A stretch of DNA of 64,000 bases. It comes from Embleya sp045207785 (lineage in GTDB: Bacteria; Actinomycetota; Actinomycetes; Streptomycetales; Streptomycetaceae). The first letter of the stretch is position 1, and every line of letters starts with the position of its first letter. The translations under genes were made by a program, and so were the position numbers. This document shows, one piece after another, positions 1 to 8,392 of the stretch. The stretch spans positions 2,604,001-2,668,000 of the forward strand of contig NZ_CP108777.1 in the NCBI RefSeq assembly GCF_045207785.1, in the 5' to 3' direction. Under the pieces are notes generated by a model. That model did no database searches. It saw nothing but the letters and a program-made list of their open reading frames with translations, and was not told where the DNA came from.

Positions 1-116
1 CACCCGTTTCGGGGCGGAGACACCGGTTCCTCTGCGGCCGGGCCGAGCCGCCGCGATCGAAGGCGCGGCGGCTCGGGCCCGTCCGGCCGTGCCGGATCCG
101 GCTGCGCGAGGGGGTG

Positions 117-623
117 TCAGGAGACTTCGCCGGCGGCTTCCCGGATGGCCTTGTCGATGTCCTTCGAGCTCACGTCGAGATCCTTGGCCACCTGCTTCTC
201 GGCCTTCAGCTCGGCCTTGTCCAACGCCTGCTGGAGCGTGCTCTCGCCGACGATGACCAAGGCGGCCTCGCCCTCGTCGATGAGTTCCCCGAACTCCTTC
301 ACGTCGGCTCGCGACATGCCGCGCCACAGGTGGCCGCCCACTCCGCCCACCGCCGCCCCCACGGCGGCGGTGCCGATGATCGCCGGCGGGAACAGGATGC
401 CGACGAGGGCACCGGCCGCGGCGCCGCCCCACGCGCCGTGTCGGGTGGCCGTCTCGTCCTTGTTGACGTGCACCTTCCCGTCGTCCTTGGTCACCACCGA
501 CGCGTCGTAGCTGCCGACGGCACCGAGCGAGTGCAGGTCCTTCACGACGTCGTAGTCGGCACGCGCCGCGGTCTCGTCCGGATAGGTCCCGATGTAGATG
601 AACACTGCTTCGGGCTTCGCCAT
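117..623 (-). CDS. DUF1269-type membrane-associated protein
   Basis: A 168-residue protein. The N-terminal half (about 1-55) starts with MAKPEAVFIYIGTYPDE and looks like the soluble DUF1269 fold. A Gly/Ala-rich hydrophobic hairpin (about 64-100, containing GILFPPAIIG) should enter the membrane, and an acidic/basic helical tail follows. I chose the ATG at 621-623 because GGAAGG lies 9 bases before it; the reading frame is open to 764 but the extra residues are not family-like. The role of the family is not established; members are often linked to stress. A broken second copy lies at 1436-1591 on the other strand. Confidence 0.85.
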   Translation of the reverse strand: MAKPEAVFIYIGTYPDETAARADYDVVKDLHSLGAVGSYDASVVTKDDGKVHVNKDETATRHGAWGGAAAGALVGILFPPAIIGTAAVGAAVGGVGGHLWRGMSRADVKEFGELIDEGEAALVIVGESTLQQALDKAELKAEKQVAKDLDVSSKDIDKAIREAAGEVS

Positions 624-834
624 CTCATTGATCCTTCCACTCGGATGGACACGGCGATGATCGACGGCGCACCACGGAACGTAGGCGACGGGCACCGCCC
701 GGGTCGGAAGCCATCCGATCTCGTCCATCAGTTCCAGCATGTGCTCCTCCGCCCGACTGGGCATCCCGCACCACGGGCGAGCCGCGGGTGGCCGGTCCGT
801 GGCGCGCGGACGACTGGTGCCTGGTTGTCTCGCA

Positions 835-960
835 CCGAGGTCGACGCGGAAGCCCTCCGTGAGGAGATCGCCGGAGTCCTCTCCCCGATGGTTTGCGCCT
901 GTCGCCGGAGAAGACCCCGATCACCCACATCGACGAGGGCCTCGACTTCCTCCGCCGGTG
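835..960 (+). pseudogene. Group II intron reverse transcriptase fragment
   Basis: One frame reads TEVDAEALREEIAGVLSPM and, after a shift near 893, RLSPEKTPITHIDEGLDFL. Together these match the segment of group II intron-encoded reverse transcriptases just before the maturase domain, where EKT-ITHIDEGFDFLG is typical. About 40 residues survive, there is one frameshift, and neither the YADD active site nor any intron RNA domain is recognisable nearby. This is a dead fragment of a retroelement separate from the larger one near 10.7-11.5 kb. Confidence 0.6.
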
Positions 961-1435
961 CGTCGGGCGTCACCGGATCGCGGCGATGCGGTATCACCGT
1001 GACAGAGCTGTGTGTTCCGGGGCGGTTGGTGACGGCACCCGTGCGGCCGGGGGCCCTGGTGCCGTCGAGAACGATGTGGGTTCCGCGGATGACGGGTGGC
1101 GCACGGGAAGCGGGCCGGGGGCGGTTCGCGCCGCGGGCGCCGGGTGAGGCGTGGCCGTTGACGTTGCTGTCGGCCGGGGGCGTGGCCCTGTGGCGGCGGC
1201 GGCCGTTGCGGGCTGCGGTCGTGCACATCCGGTGGTTCCGGGCGACCGGGGCGGGCGATCCTGCCCACCGGTCACAACCCGGTGGCTCCCGAGGGCACGC
1301 ACGCTGCACGACACCGATTGACCGTCGGCGCCAGGGCACCGACGGTCGGCGTGGTGGCAGCGAACCCACGCACCTCGCCGTGTTCCTCCGCACACGGCGA
1401 AGGCGGACGGGAGAGAACCACGGCCAGCTCCTGGC
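961..1435. other. Gap without a recognisable gene
   Basis: GC-rich sequence with open frames on both strands but no ribosome binding site, family motif or consistent coding signal that I can support. It separates the reverse transcriptase fragment from the DUF1269 fragment. Confidence 0.5.
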
Positions 1436-1591
1436 GGAGTCTTCGTCCACATCGGCACGTACCCGAGCGAAGCCGCGGCGCGGGTCGACTACGACGTCGC
1501 CAAGGACCTCCACTCGCTCGGCGTCGTCGCCGGCTACGACGCCTGCGCGGTCACCAAGGACGACGCCGGCCGGATGCACGTCAACCCCGGA
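1436..1591 (+). pseudogene. Truncated DUF1269 paralogue
   Basis: This frame reads GVFVHIGTYPSEAAARVDYD and then DVAKDLHSLGVVAGYD, nearly the same as residues 7-42 of the intact protein at 117-623 (IGTYPDETAARADYDVVKDL). Similarity stops shortly after a segment equivalent to KDDGKVHVN. No start codon or ribosome binding site lies upstream, and the membrane hairpin is missing. It is a 5'- and 3'-truncated copy in opposite orientation, about 800 bases from its relative, and probably arose by local duplication and decay. Confidence 0.75.
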
Positions 1592-1637
1592 AAGGGTGGC
1601 GTGCGTGGCGGGGAGGGATGGTGCGGCCGCGGACCTG

Positions 1638-1850
1638 ATGCGAGAACTCGGAGCCGCCTACGACGCCGTGGCGGAAGGGTTGCCGCCCGACGCCGACGAC
1701 CAGGCCCATCTGGACGCCGCCGCCTGGCAGGACGTCCTGACCGTTGCGGGCGTCCTGGCCCGCGAAATGGTCGTCAACGACCTCCTCGCGCTGTACCAAG
1801 ACGCCCTCCGGGCGATACCCGGACCAGAGTCCGACACCGGGCAGGCCTGA
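1638..1850 (+). CDS. Small acidic helical protein, unknown
   Basis: A 70-residue open frame starting MRELGAAYDAVAEGLPPDAD and continuing with a helical stretch (AGVLAREMVVNDLLALYQDA). The composition is acidic and protein-like, unlike the Arg/Pro-rich shadow frames around it. The frame is open further upstream without a convincing ribosome binding site, so this may be the tail of a lost gene. No family recognised. Confidence 0.4.
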   Translation: MRELGAAYDAVAEGLPPDADDQAHLDAAAWQDVLTVAGVLAREMVVNDLLALYQDALRAIPGPESDTGQA

Positions 1851-2058
1851 AGTGCGTCCGGCCGACCGTCGTCACGCGATGCGCCGGGCGAGGCGGTCGC
1901 GGTGCAGGACGTCGAGCACGTCGAGGATGTGCCCGGTGCCGCGTACGAGGCGGAACATCTCGGAGATGTGCACGGTGTCGCCCGGCTGCGCGTATGCCGG
2001 CAAAGGCTGAGCGGCCTCGGGGATGTGGGACGGCGTCAGTGCCTCCCGGCCGCAAACC

Positions 2059-3888
2059 TCATGTTCGGCAGCCATCCGGGGGGAAGTAGCTGGAGGTGAT
2101 CCGGTAGATCCCGGGGCGCGAAGCGGTCAGTTGTATCCAGGGGCCGCTCGCGCGCAGGCAGGCGCCGTCGGAATACAGCCAATGCGAGTAGGCGGCACGC
2201 ACGGTGACCGTTCCCGGGCGGGGCATCTTGAGCACGATGTCGGCGTCGCCGGCACGGAGCACTTCGGCGGGGGCGGTGGCCAGTGGCACGGCGTCCTGGA
2301 CGCGGAAGACGGTCCAATAGGCGTCGTTCCAGACCGGCTCCAGCCAGGAGCCCAGGCGGCCGGACCGGATCAACGCGGCCTCGGTCCTGGCGTAGCCGTC
2401 CGGTGGGGCGTGCGGCAGGACGACGTAGCCGACCGCCCAATCGTTCAGCCACGCCCGATAGCTCGCCTCGTCGAGCTCCTCGGAGTAGAACAACCGGCCG
2501 CGCTCCATGTCGAGTTGGCGGTTCCAGCCGCGCACCGCCTGGAAATACCGGGCGAACACCCGGGCCTCGCGGTGCGAGCCGGTGGGGACCACTTCGACAC
2601 GGCCGCGATACGCGCCCAGCCGGTCCAACTCGGCGATGACCCCGGCGGTGTGCCGCGACCAGCCGGGCACCTCCGTATGCGCCTGCACATCTCGGGCCGT
2701 CGCCACCGCCGTCCAGATCACGCACATCGCCAGCCCCGCGGCACAGAAGCGCGTGCGGAAGGACGCGTCACCACCGACTCGGAGCAAGGACCTCCCGGGC
2801 TGCGGGCCTCGCCGTCTCCGCTCGAACCAGATTGCCAGCAGCACGGGCGCGCCGCAAAGCGTGCCCAGGCGCTCGACGTTGGTGCCCACCGGCGAAGGAA
2901 TCAGCCAGGTCAGCACCACACCGACGGCGTAGACCGCGCCACCGGCCCGCAGCACGCGCCAGTCGCGCGGCGCCGTCAAGGCCACCACGACGCCGGCCAG
3001 GACCGGCAAGATGATCCGCTCGGCTCCCATGGGCTGTTGGCCGTGGGACGGGAACAGCGCGGTCACCAACCCACCGACCACACCCGTCGGTACGGTCAGG
3101 GCCAGGCCTCTCGCCCACTGCCGGTCGAGCAGGAACCCCGCGCCCGCCACGAGAAGGAACAGACCAGCCACGGGGCTGAACAGCACGGTCAACCCCGCCC
3201 CCACGACCCCCGCGACGAGCCGCCACACAGGTGTGTGCCGCCCCACGAGGACCAGCAAGGTGCCCAGCGCGCTTGCGACACCGAGAGCGAACGTGGCGCG
3301 GCCCGAGACGACGTTGGCCCACAGCGCCAGCACCCCTATCAGCGCCGGCCACGTCGGCACTTTCCGGGTGGTGCGCACCAACAGCGCGGCCAACAGCCAG
3401 GTCGAGGTCAACCCACTGAGGGCGGCGAGAGTGCGGACCCCGACCAACGCCATCAGCGGCGGCGAGAGGACGCTGTAGCTGCCGACGTCGATCCCGCCAA
3501 ACCAGAACAGGCCGTACGGTGTACCCGGATGCCGCACGGCGAACTCCGCCCAGGAGTACTGAGCCGCGAGATCACCGCCACCGGTGGCCAGCAGGAGGCC
3601 CCATCCCACATACAGCGGTAGTGCGAGCGCAACCGCCACATGACATATCCGCCACCGGGGCGGGGAGACGCCGGACGGCTTCGCGGGCTCGGGGTCCCCG
3701 CCGTGACGCGCGCCGGACGCCTGGCCCAGGCGACCACCGCGCCGTTCGCCGGCGGCGGCGCCGACGACCGCCGTCACGATGCGGCCGCCCTCGCGTCCGA
3801 ACGCCGACCGACGCGGGCATGGACCCCACCGCAGGCGGCGCAGTCGAGCGAAATGATTCCGGCCGACGCCCCCGCGCGGCTCGCTCAT
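2059..3888 (-). CDS. Large polytopic membrane protein (putative transporter or GT-C-like)
   Basis: A 609-residue protein. After a basic N-terminal region of about 80 residues come many hydrophobic spans between roughly residues 80 and 390 (for example HVAVALALPLYVGWGLLL and LVAGVVGAGLTVLFSPVAGL), then a soluble C-terminal domain of about 210 residues containing RVEVVPTGSHREARVF and WAVGYVVLPHAPPDGYA. Actinomycete relatives are usually annotated as MFS or hypothetical membrane proteins. The polytopic N-terminal part plus extracytoplasmic C-terminal domain also resembles GT-C-type glycosyltransferases. I cannot decide between these. The start is the ATG at 3886-3888; a later start cannot be excluded because the first 80 residues are Arg-rich. 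Confidence 0.75.
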   Translation of the reverse strand: MSEPRGGVGRNHFARLRRLRWGPCPRRSAFGREGGRIVTAVVGAAAGERRGGRLGQASGARHGGDPEPAKPSGVSPPRWRICHVAVALALPLYVGWGLLLATGGGDLAAQYSWAEFAVRHPGTPYGLFWFGGIDVGSYSVLSPPLMALVGVRTLAALSGLTSTWLLAALLVRTTRKVPTWPALIGVLALWANVVSGRATFALGVASALGTLLVLVGRHTPVWRLVAGVVGAGLTVLFSPVAGLFLLVAGAGFLLDRQWARGLALTVPTGVVGGLVTALFPSHGQQPMGAERIILPVLAGVVVALTAPRDWRVLRAGGAVYAVGVVLTWLIPSPVGTNVERLGTLCGAPVLLAIWFERRRRGPQPGRSLLRVGGDASFRTRFCAAGLAMCVIWTAVATARDVQAHTEVPGWSRHTAGVIAELDRLGAYRGRVEVVPTGSHREARVFARYFQAVRGWNRQLDMERGRLFYSEELDEASYRAWLNDWAVGYVVLPHAPPDGYARTEAALIRSGRLGSWLEPVWNDAYWTVFRVQDAVPLATAPAEVLRAGDADIVLKMPRPGTVTVRAAYSHWLYSDGACLRASGPWIQLTASRPGIYRITSSYFPPDGCRT

Positions 3889-4299
3889 GACAAGTTCCTC
3901 ACAGGCACGACTGGGCTCCGCAACCGCTCGACGGATGCGGAGCCTGCTCAGGCATCAGGATGACGCACGAAGACTAATCGGCCAGGCGCGCCGTGTCGCG
4001 CTCGGGGGCGGACCGGGCTCGATCGAGGGGAGGCCGGCGGCCCTGTGGTAGGACGGCGTAGGACACGGCGGGGCAGCGAGTGTGAGCGCGAGGACTGGGT
4101 GGGACGTGGTGCCCTGCCGGGCTCCGGTCGGCCGCGCGGTGTCGTCCGCGGGCCGGCTGCGGGTTCCGCGTGTCAGGGCCGGGCGGCTGCGGTGCACCGG
4201 TGCCGCCGGAAGGGCGAAGGCCCGGATCCGCCGTGGTGTGGCACGTATCGGGGCTCTGGCCGTTTGCCCCATGTCCGGGACGCCGGGACCCGGCGTGGG
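3889..4299. other. Gap without a recognisable gene
   Basis: Intergenic sequence between the membrane protein and the pgk fragment. A frame opening at 4082 runs into the fragment, but its first 70 residues are Arg/Ala/Gly-rich and unlike phosphoglycerate kinase. Confidence 0.5.
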
Positions 4300-4666
4300 G
4301 GTCGCGGCGGCGACCCTGAAGAAGGTCGGGGCGGTCGGTGACGGCGAGCAGATCCTGGACCTCGGTCCGGAAACCGTCCAGAACACGGCGGAGATCCTGG
4401 AGCGCGCCCAGACCATTTTGTGGAACGGCCCGGTGGGTGTGTGGGAGTTCGCCAACTTCCGGAACGGGACAGAGACCGTCGCCCAGGCCGTCGCCAAGAG
4501 CCGGGCGTTCTCGGTCGCCATGGGCGGTGACACGCTCGCCGTCATCGACCAGTTCAACCTGGTGGACAAGCTGTCGTACGTCTCCACCAGCGGCGAGGCC
4601 GCCCTGGAGTATCTCGAAGGTAAGCGGCTTCCGGGTATCGACGTCCTCGAAGCCCGCGCCACGTAG
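4300..4666 (+). pseudogene. pgk: Phosphoglycerate kinase C-terminal fragment
   Basis: The last 120 residues of the frame are the C-terminal lobe of phosphoglycerate kinase: LDLGPETVQNTAEILERA, then ILWNGPVGVWEF (family ILWNGPMGVFE), MGGDTLAVID (family GGGDT) and YVSTSGEAALEYLEGK (family STGGGA-LE-LEGK). The N-terminal lobe that binds 3-phosphoglycerate and most of the nucleotide site are absent, so no enzyme activity is expected. Similarity begins abruptly at about 4300. The glycine-rich STGGGA signature is altered to STSGEA. A functional copy is expected elsewhere in the genome. Confidence 0.85.
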
Positions 4667-4907
4667 TACCCGGCCTGGGGGAAAGCTCCCGGTTCATTCG
4701 TGAATCGGGTCATTCGTGTCCCGGGCCACACACCCGCATGCCCAGGTGTCGGAAGGCTCGACATCGCGCCCGGGGGTCCGCCTCGATCGGAAGCGCTCCG
4801 CCTCGATCGGCACGGTCGGCACTATCGGGCATGGGCAACTCGCCCGGTAGGCTCATCGATCCGGAACCCCGTATTCCCGACACCTGTGTGTACCGGAACG
4901 GATCACA

Positions 4908-5495
4908 ATGCCCAACGCCATTACTGATCACGTCCGCGGCCGGAAGCTCCAGGGCAGCGCCTGGCTGGAGAGCGACGAGCGATTTCGCATCGAGTATCGC
5001 CGAATGCGTCGTCGGGTCCCGCTGTACCGGGTGGCCATCCGAGGACTTCGTCTCCTGCACAGGCTCACCTCCGACAAGACGCAGGCGCGCGCGAAGCTGA
5101 GTGTCACCTGGTGGCCCCGGATCGGCCCACACGGCGGGATCTACGCGATGCCGAAGCTGTGGACCATGAAGGAGGGCAGCGACAAAGACCCCGATCCTCC
5201 CGCGACCGAGGCCGAGATGTGGGAACGCCTCACGTCCGGCACGTTGCGCCCGCCGATCGTGGAGGGCGGCGTGCGTCCGTCCGGGAGCGCAGATCAACTG
5301 CGTGCGAACGCCTCCTTGGCGGCGCGCCTGGCTCGCGCCGTATCGGCCGACGAATGGCCGCAAATGATCCACGAGTACGAGCACCGCAAGGCGATTCTCA
5401 AACAACTTCGCAAGGGCGTCATACCCGAGGGCAACTGGCTCGTCGAGAGGGTCGCTGCAGAGTCCTTGGCCGGGCTGATGGTGCGGCGGGTGTGA
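4908..5495 (+). CDS. Hypothetical basic protein, 195 residues
   Basis: Open frame starting MPNAITDHVRGRKLQGSAW. The N-terminal part is strongly basic (RIEYRRMRRRVPLYRVAIRG), the middle contains KLSVTWWPRIGPHGGIY, and the C-terminal part is helical (ADEWPQMIHEYEHRKAILK). No signal peptide or membrane span. Codon use is typical of the window and the frame is uninterrupted over 588 bases. I do not recognise the family. No Shine-Dalgarno sequence is obvious before 4908, so a slightly different start is possible. Confidence 0.55.
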   Translation: MPNAITDHVRGRKLQGSAWLESDERFRIEYRRMRRRVPLYRVAIRGLRLLHRLTSDKTQARAKLSVTWWPRIGPHGGIYAMPKLWTMKEGSDKDPDPPATEAEMWERLTSGTLRPPIVEGGVRPSGSADQLRANASLAARLARAVSADEWPQMIHEYEHRKAILKQLRKGVIPEGNWLVERVAAESLAGLMVRRV

Positions 5496-5842
5496 CGCCG
5501 CGGGGGAGTCGGCTCGCCGTAGCGCGGATCCGACTCACGCGCTCACCGTTCCTCGTTCCTACGGTCCGTCGCCCGGTCGACGGGTCCTGGCGCGGTTGAG
5601 CCGAACCGGCGCCGCGGGCGCGGCGGTTCCTGCGGGGTCTCTCGGTTTCCTGTCGAGTTTTCCTGTCCGGTTTTCCTCCCGACTTTCGGGTCGGGTTGTC
5701 GGTCGGGCGCCGGGCCTGTCGATGGCGCTGTGTGGTGTTGCCCGGTCCTTGATGGTGGGATGTGGCGGATTGGGTGTGTAGGGGCCACAGGGGGGCGTCT
5801 GGGTCCCTTGAGTAATTGTCAAGAGTTGTGGATTCGCTCGAC
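5496..5842. other. T/G-rich intergenic region
   Basis: After the stop at 5495 the plus strand becomes unusually T- and G-rich between about 5640 and 5780. I see no gene. The stretch around 5646-5690 resembles one at about 61885-61930. Confidence 0.5.
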
Positions 5843-5899
5843 TTTCAACGTTCTGGCAGGCATTGGTGATCACGGGGCGGTGTCGGGGCTTGCTGTGGC
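5843..5899 (+). repeat. Inverted repeat, left arm (57 bp)
   Basis: The reverse complement of this arm occurs at 7689-7744 with about five differences including one gap. The shared core includes CGTTCTGGCAGGCAT and GTGATCACGGGGCG. The two arms bracket the MFS/ArsR gene pair, and the left arm ends ten bases before the MFS stop codon. Confidence 0.85.
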
Positions 5900-5908
5900 T
5901 CGCGGCCG

Positions 5909-7174
5909 TCAGGCTGGTTCCGTCACCTGGCGCCGACTGGCGAGGACCACCAGGCCGCCGATGACCGCGAGGCCCATGAGGACGGCACCGAACACCGTGG
6001 CACCGCTGGTCAGGCCCACGGCGTCACTGAGGTAACCGGCGGACACGGGCAGCAGCCCCGCCGGGACGTACCCGCCGACGTTGAGCGCGGCGTTGGCCTC
6101 CGCGAGGCGCTGGGGCGGGACGCTGGAGTTGAGCAGCGACAGGCCGCCGAGCTGGCCCATGCCCTGGCCCGCACCGGCGAGCAGTGCGGAGGCGATAAGG
6201 ACCGGCACCAACGAGGTGTGCACGGCGACGATCAGCGTGATCATGCTCAGCATGGTGCTGACCGCGCCGGCCGTGAGGATGGTGCGCCGGTCGAGGCGTT
6301 GTACGGCGAACTGCACGCCGGTGGCGACGAGGAACATGACGAAGGCCATGGCGCCGGTGACGATCCGGCTGGTGGTGCCGAGCAGGCCCGACAGGAGCGA
6401 GGGGCCGAGCGAGAGCACGAATGAGGTGGCGGTGATGCCGGGCGCGAACACGGCGATGCCGAGGGCGAGTTGACGGCCGTTGCCGCGCGGCACGCCGGGC
6501 ACGCGCACCCAGGCGCCCTTCGCGGGCGCCGCGGGACGCCGGAGGGGCATGTGCAGCACGGCGAGCACCGCGGTGACGAGCAGCACGGCCTCGACGACGA
6601 AGACGGTGACGGTCGGCGCGGGCAGCGTCTCGGAGAGCACCCCGGCCAGGAGCGGGCCGAGACCGGCACCGAAGACCATCGCGCAGGAAGCGAGCAGGGC
6701 GGCGATCCGCTTGCGCCCGGGACCGGCCACGTCGGTCACCGCGGCCATGCCGGCCGAGACGATTGCACCGACGGCGATCCCGGTGAACAGCCGCGCCACG
6801 ATCAGCGCGGCCACGGTGGTGGCGGTCGCGAAGATCAGGCAGGCGGCCATGGCGAGCACCAGGGCGGGCAGCAGCACGGGCTTGCGCCCGAGCCGGTCGG
6901 AGACCACTCCGGACACCAGAAGCGAGCCGATGAGGCCGACGATGTAGAACGCGAACACCACGGTCAGGGTGCCCTTGGAGAAGCCGATGTCACGCTGCCA
7001 CAGCACATACAGCGGCGTCGCCGCGTTGGACAGCACGAACACGGCGGTGACCGGCCACGCGGCCAGCCACACCCACCACAGTGGAGCAGCGGATCGTCCG
7101 CCGGGCTCCGCGGTGCCACTTCGTTGCCTTCCGTCGACGGCGGCCTGGACGGGCGCGGTCCGAGTCTCGGACAT
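5909..7174 (-). CDS. MFS drug/metabolite exporter
   Basis: A 421-residue major facilitator with a 30-residue cytoplasmic lead and about 12 hydrophobic spans, starting with WWVWLAAWPVTAVFVLSN. The loop after the second span carries motif A (GVVSDRLGRKPVLLP), which points to a proton-coupled exporter of the drug/H+ antiporter group. The ATG at 7172-7174 is preceded by GGAAGGAG. It is divergent from the ArsR-like gene at 7273. The 98-base spacer holds two palindromes that probably serve both promoters, so expression is likely repressed by that regulator and relieved by a ligand. The substrate cannot be read from the sequence. Confidence 0.9.
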   Translation of the reverse strand: MSETRTAPVQAAVDGRQRSGTAEPGGRSAAPLWWVWLAAWPVTAVFVLSNAATPLYVLWQRDIGFSKGTLTVVFAFYIVGLIGSLLVSGVVSDRLGRKPVLLPALVLAMAACLIFATATTVAALIVARLFTGIAVGAIVSAGMAAVTDVAGPGRKRIAALLASCAMVFGAGLGPLLAGVLSETLPAPTVTVFVVEAVLLVTAVLAVLHMPLRRPAAPAKGAWVRVPGVPRGNGRQLALGIAVFAPGITATSFVLSLGPSLLSGLLGTTSRIVTGAMAFVMFLVATGVQFAVQRLDRRTILTAGAVSTMLSMITLIVAVHTSLVPVLIASALLAGAGQGMGQLGGLSLLNSSVPPQRLAEANAALNVGGYVPAGLLPVSAGYLSDAVGLTSGATVFGAVLMGLAVIGGLVVLASRRQVTEPA

Positions 7175-7198
7175 GACTGCTCCTTCCGACTTCCTGCA

Positions 7199-7244
7199 GT
7201 ACGAGTCGAGTCGAACTTAGCATGCAGTACGATCGAAGTCGTAC
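7199..7244. promoter_or_regulatory. Twin operator-like palindromes in the MFS/ArsR spacer
   Basis: GTACGA-tcgaag-TCGTAC at 7227-7244 is a perfect 6-bp inverted repeat with a 6-base spacer. GTACGA-gtcgag-TCGAAC at 7199-7216 is the same with one mismatch. The sites are 28 bp apart, and GCAGTACGA precedes both half-sites. They lie between the two divergent start codons, where a repressor could control both genes. Confidence 0.7.
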
Positions 7245-7272
7245 AAAGGAATCGACTTATGAGGAGTTGCCC

Positions 7273-7650
7273 ATGCCTTCGACCGCAGGCACCGCATCCG
7301 CCACCAAGGTGCTCCCGGAGCCGCCCGGCCTGCCCGAACCGCTGCCGGAGCCGGCGGTTGAGGAGCTGCGTCTTGAGGCCGTTCTGGGTGCGCTCAGCGA
7401 TCCCTTGCGGCTGACGATCGTCCGCAAACTCCTCCTGGAATCAGAGCAGTTCGACCACTCCTGTGGCTGGTTCGGCTTCGACCGGCCCAAGTCGTCGCTC
7501 ACACACCACTTCAAGGCGCTGCGGGAGGCGGGCGTCACGCGCCAGCGCCAGTACGGGCTCGAACGCCGCAGTCACGTACGTGTCGACGACCTCAACGCCC
7601 GCTTCCCCGGCCTCCTCTACCTGGTGGCTGCCTGGACCCCGGAGGTATGA
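7273..7650 (+). CDS. ArsR-like winged-helix regulator
   Basis: A 125-residue DNA-binding protein. The first 30 residues are Pro/Glu-rich. Then come LRLEAVLGALSDPLRLTIVR, the usual first helices of ArsR regulators, and a recognition helix region SSLTHHFKALREAGV. No clear metal-binding cysteine box is present (one Cys, in HSCGWFGFD), so a small-molecule ligand is more likely than a metal. The start at 7273 is favoured over 7222 because GAGGAG lies 6 bases before it. It probably represses itself and the divergent exporter through the palindromes at 7199-7244. Confidence 0.85.
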   Translation: MPSTAGTASATKVLPEPPGLPEPLPEPAVEELRLEAVLGALSDPLRLTIVRKLLLESEQFDHSCGWFGFDRPKSSLTHHFKALREAGVTRQRQYGLERRSHVRVDDLNARFPGLLYLVAAWTPEV

Positions 7651-7688
7651 CGAGGCGCCGCTCGTCGAACGAAGAGAGGCAGGCATGG

Positions 7689-7744
7689 GCCACAGTAAGC
7701 CCCGACACGCCCCGTGATCACTTATGCCTGCCAGAACGTCGAAA
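7689..7744 (-). repeat. Inverted repeat, right arm (56 bp)
   Basis: Reverse-complement partner of 5843-5899. It begins 38 bases after the ArsR-like stop codon, so the pair bounds a 1.9-kb exporter/regulator cassette. Confidence 0.85.
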
Positions 7745-7753
7745 GGTTCATTC

Positions 7754-8273
7754 ATGATCGGGTGTGACGTGCTGGTGCTGACCGCGCCGGGCGCGGCGGG
7801 CCGCCTGGGCAGGCTTGTCAACGACCGGCGGGTGATCGACCCGCGCGGGGCGCTGGTGTTCGCGTGTCTGCTGCATGTGAGCGGCCGGGACGAGGGCGCG
7901 ACGTTCTGGTGGAGGTTCGCCGCCGGCGCGGGCAGCCACCACGCGGCCTGGTGCCTGTATCTGCAGCACCGCAGCCGCGGCGAGGCCCGCGACGCGGACT
8001 AACTGGCTGGAGCAGGCCCGTTCGCTCTCGGCTCTGGTGTGCACGACCCCGCCGCCGGTGTTCACCAAGGAAGTCGAGGTCGACCGGCCCTTGTTGCCCG
8101 AGGACGTGCGCGAGGAGATCCGGGCCCAGTGCGACCGCGGCGACCGCCCCCGACTGCCCGGACGGCTGCAGGCGGTGATGCGCCGGCTGCGGGTGGAGGG
8201 CGACGCCGACTACCCCGACGTTCCCCAACCCTGCGGCAGCCTCCCCGACGCGCTCACCGCCGCGCCCCGTTGA
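7754..8273 (+). pseudogene. Frameshifted hypothetical protein
   Basis: Frame one reads from 7754 to the stop at 8000-8002 and contains RGALVFACLLHVSGRDEGAT and HHAAWCLYLQHRSRGEARDA, typical of a small Streptomyces protein family of unknown role. The continuation NWLEQARSLSALVCTTPPP is in another frame up to 8273. Removing one base at the GACTAACTGG run near 8000 would restore DADYWLEQA. The N-terminal region also looks short for the family. It begins ten bases after the right arm of the inverted repeat, so its 5' end may have been lost when that cassette arrived. Confidence 0.7.
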
Positions 8274-8392
8274 CCACCCGGCCGGGCCGGCAGGGCAGTG
8301 TGCCGGCAGGCCGCGTCTATATAGAGAATTCCTCGATCCTGCGGAGGTTCGCCCACTCGAATCGGGTGATGGGGCCTGTCCCCGAAATCGGT

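Noticed and set aside
114..1850. A 578-codon open frame on the plus strand
   Set aside because: It runs antisense through the DUF1269 gene and through two unrelated fragments. It has no start signal, and its length is a by-product of high GC. Only its last part (1638-1850) has protein-like composition.
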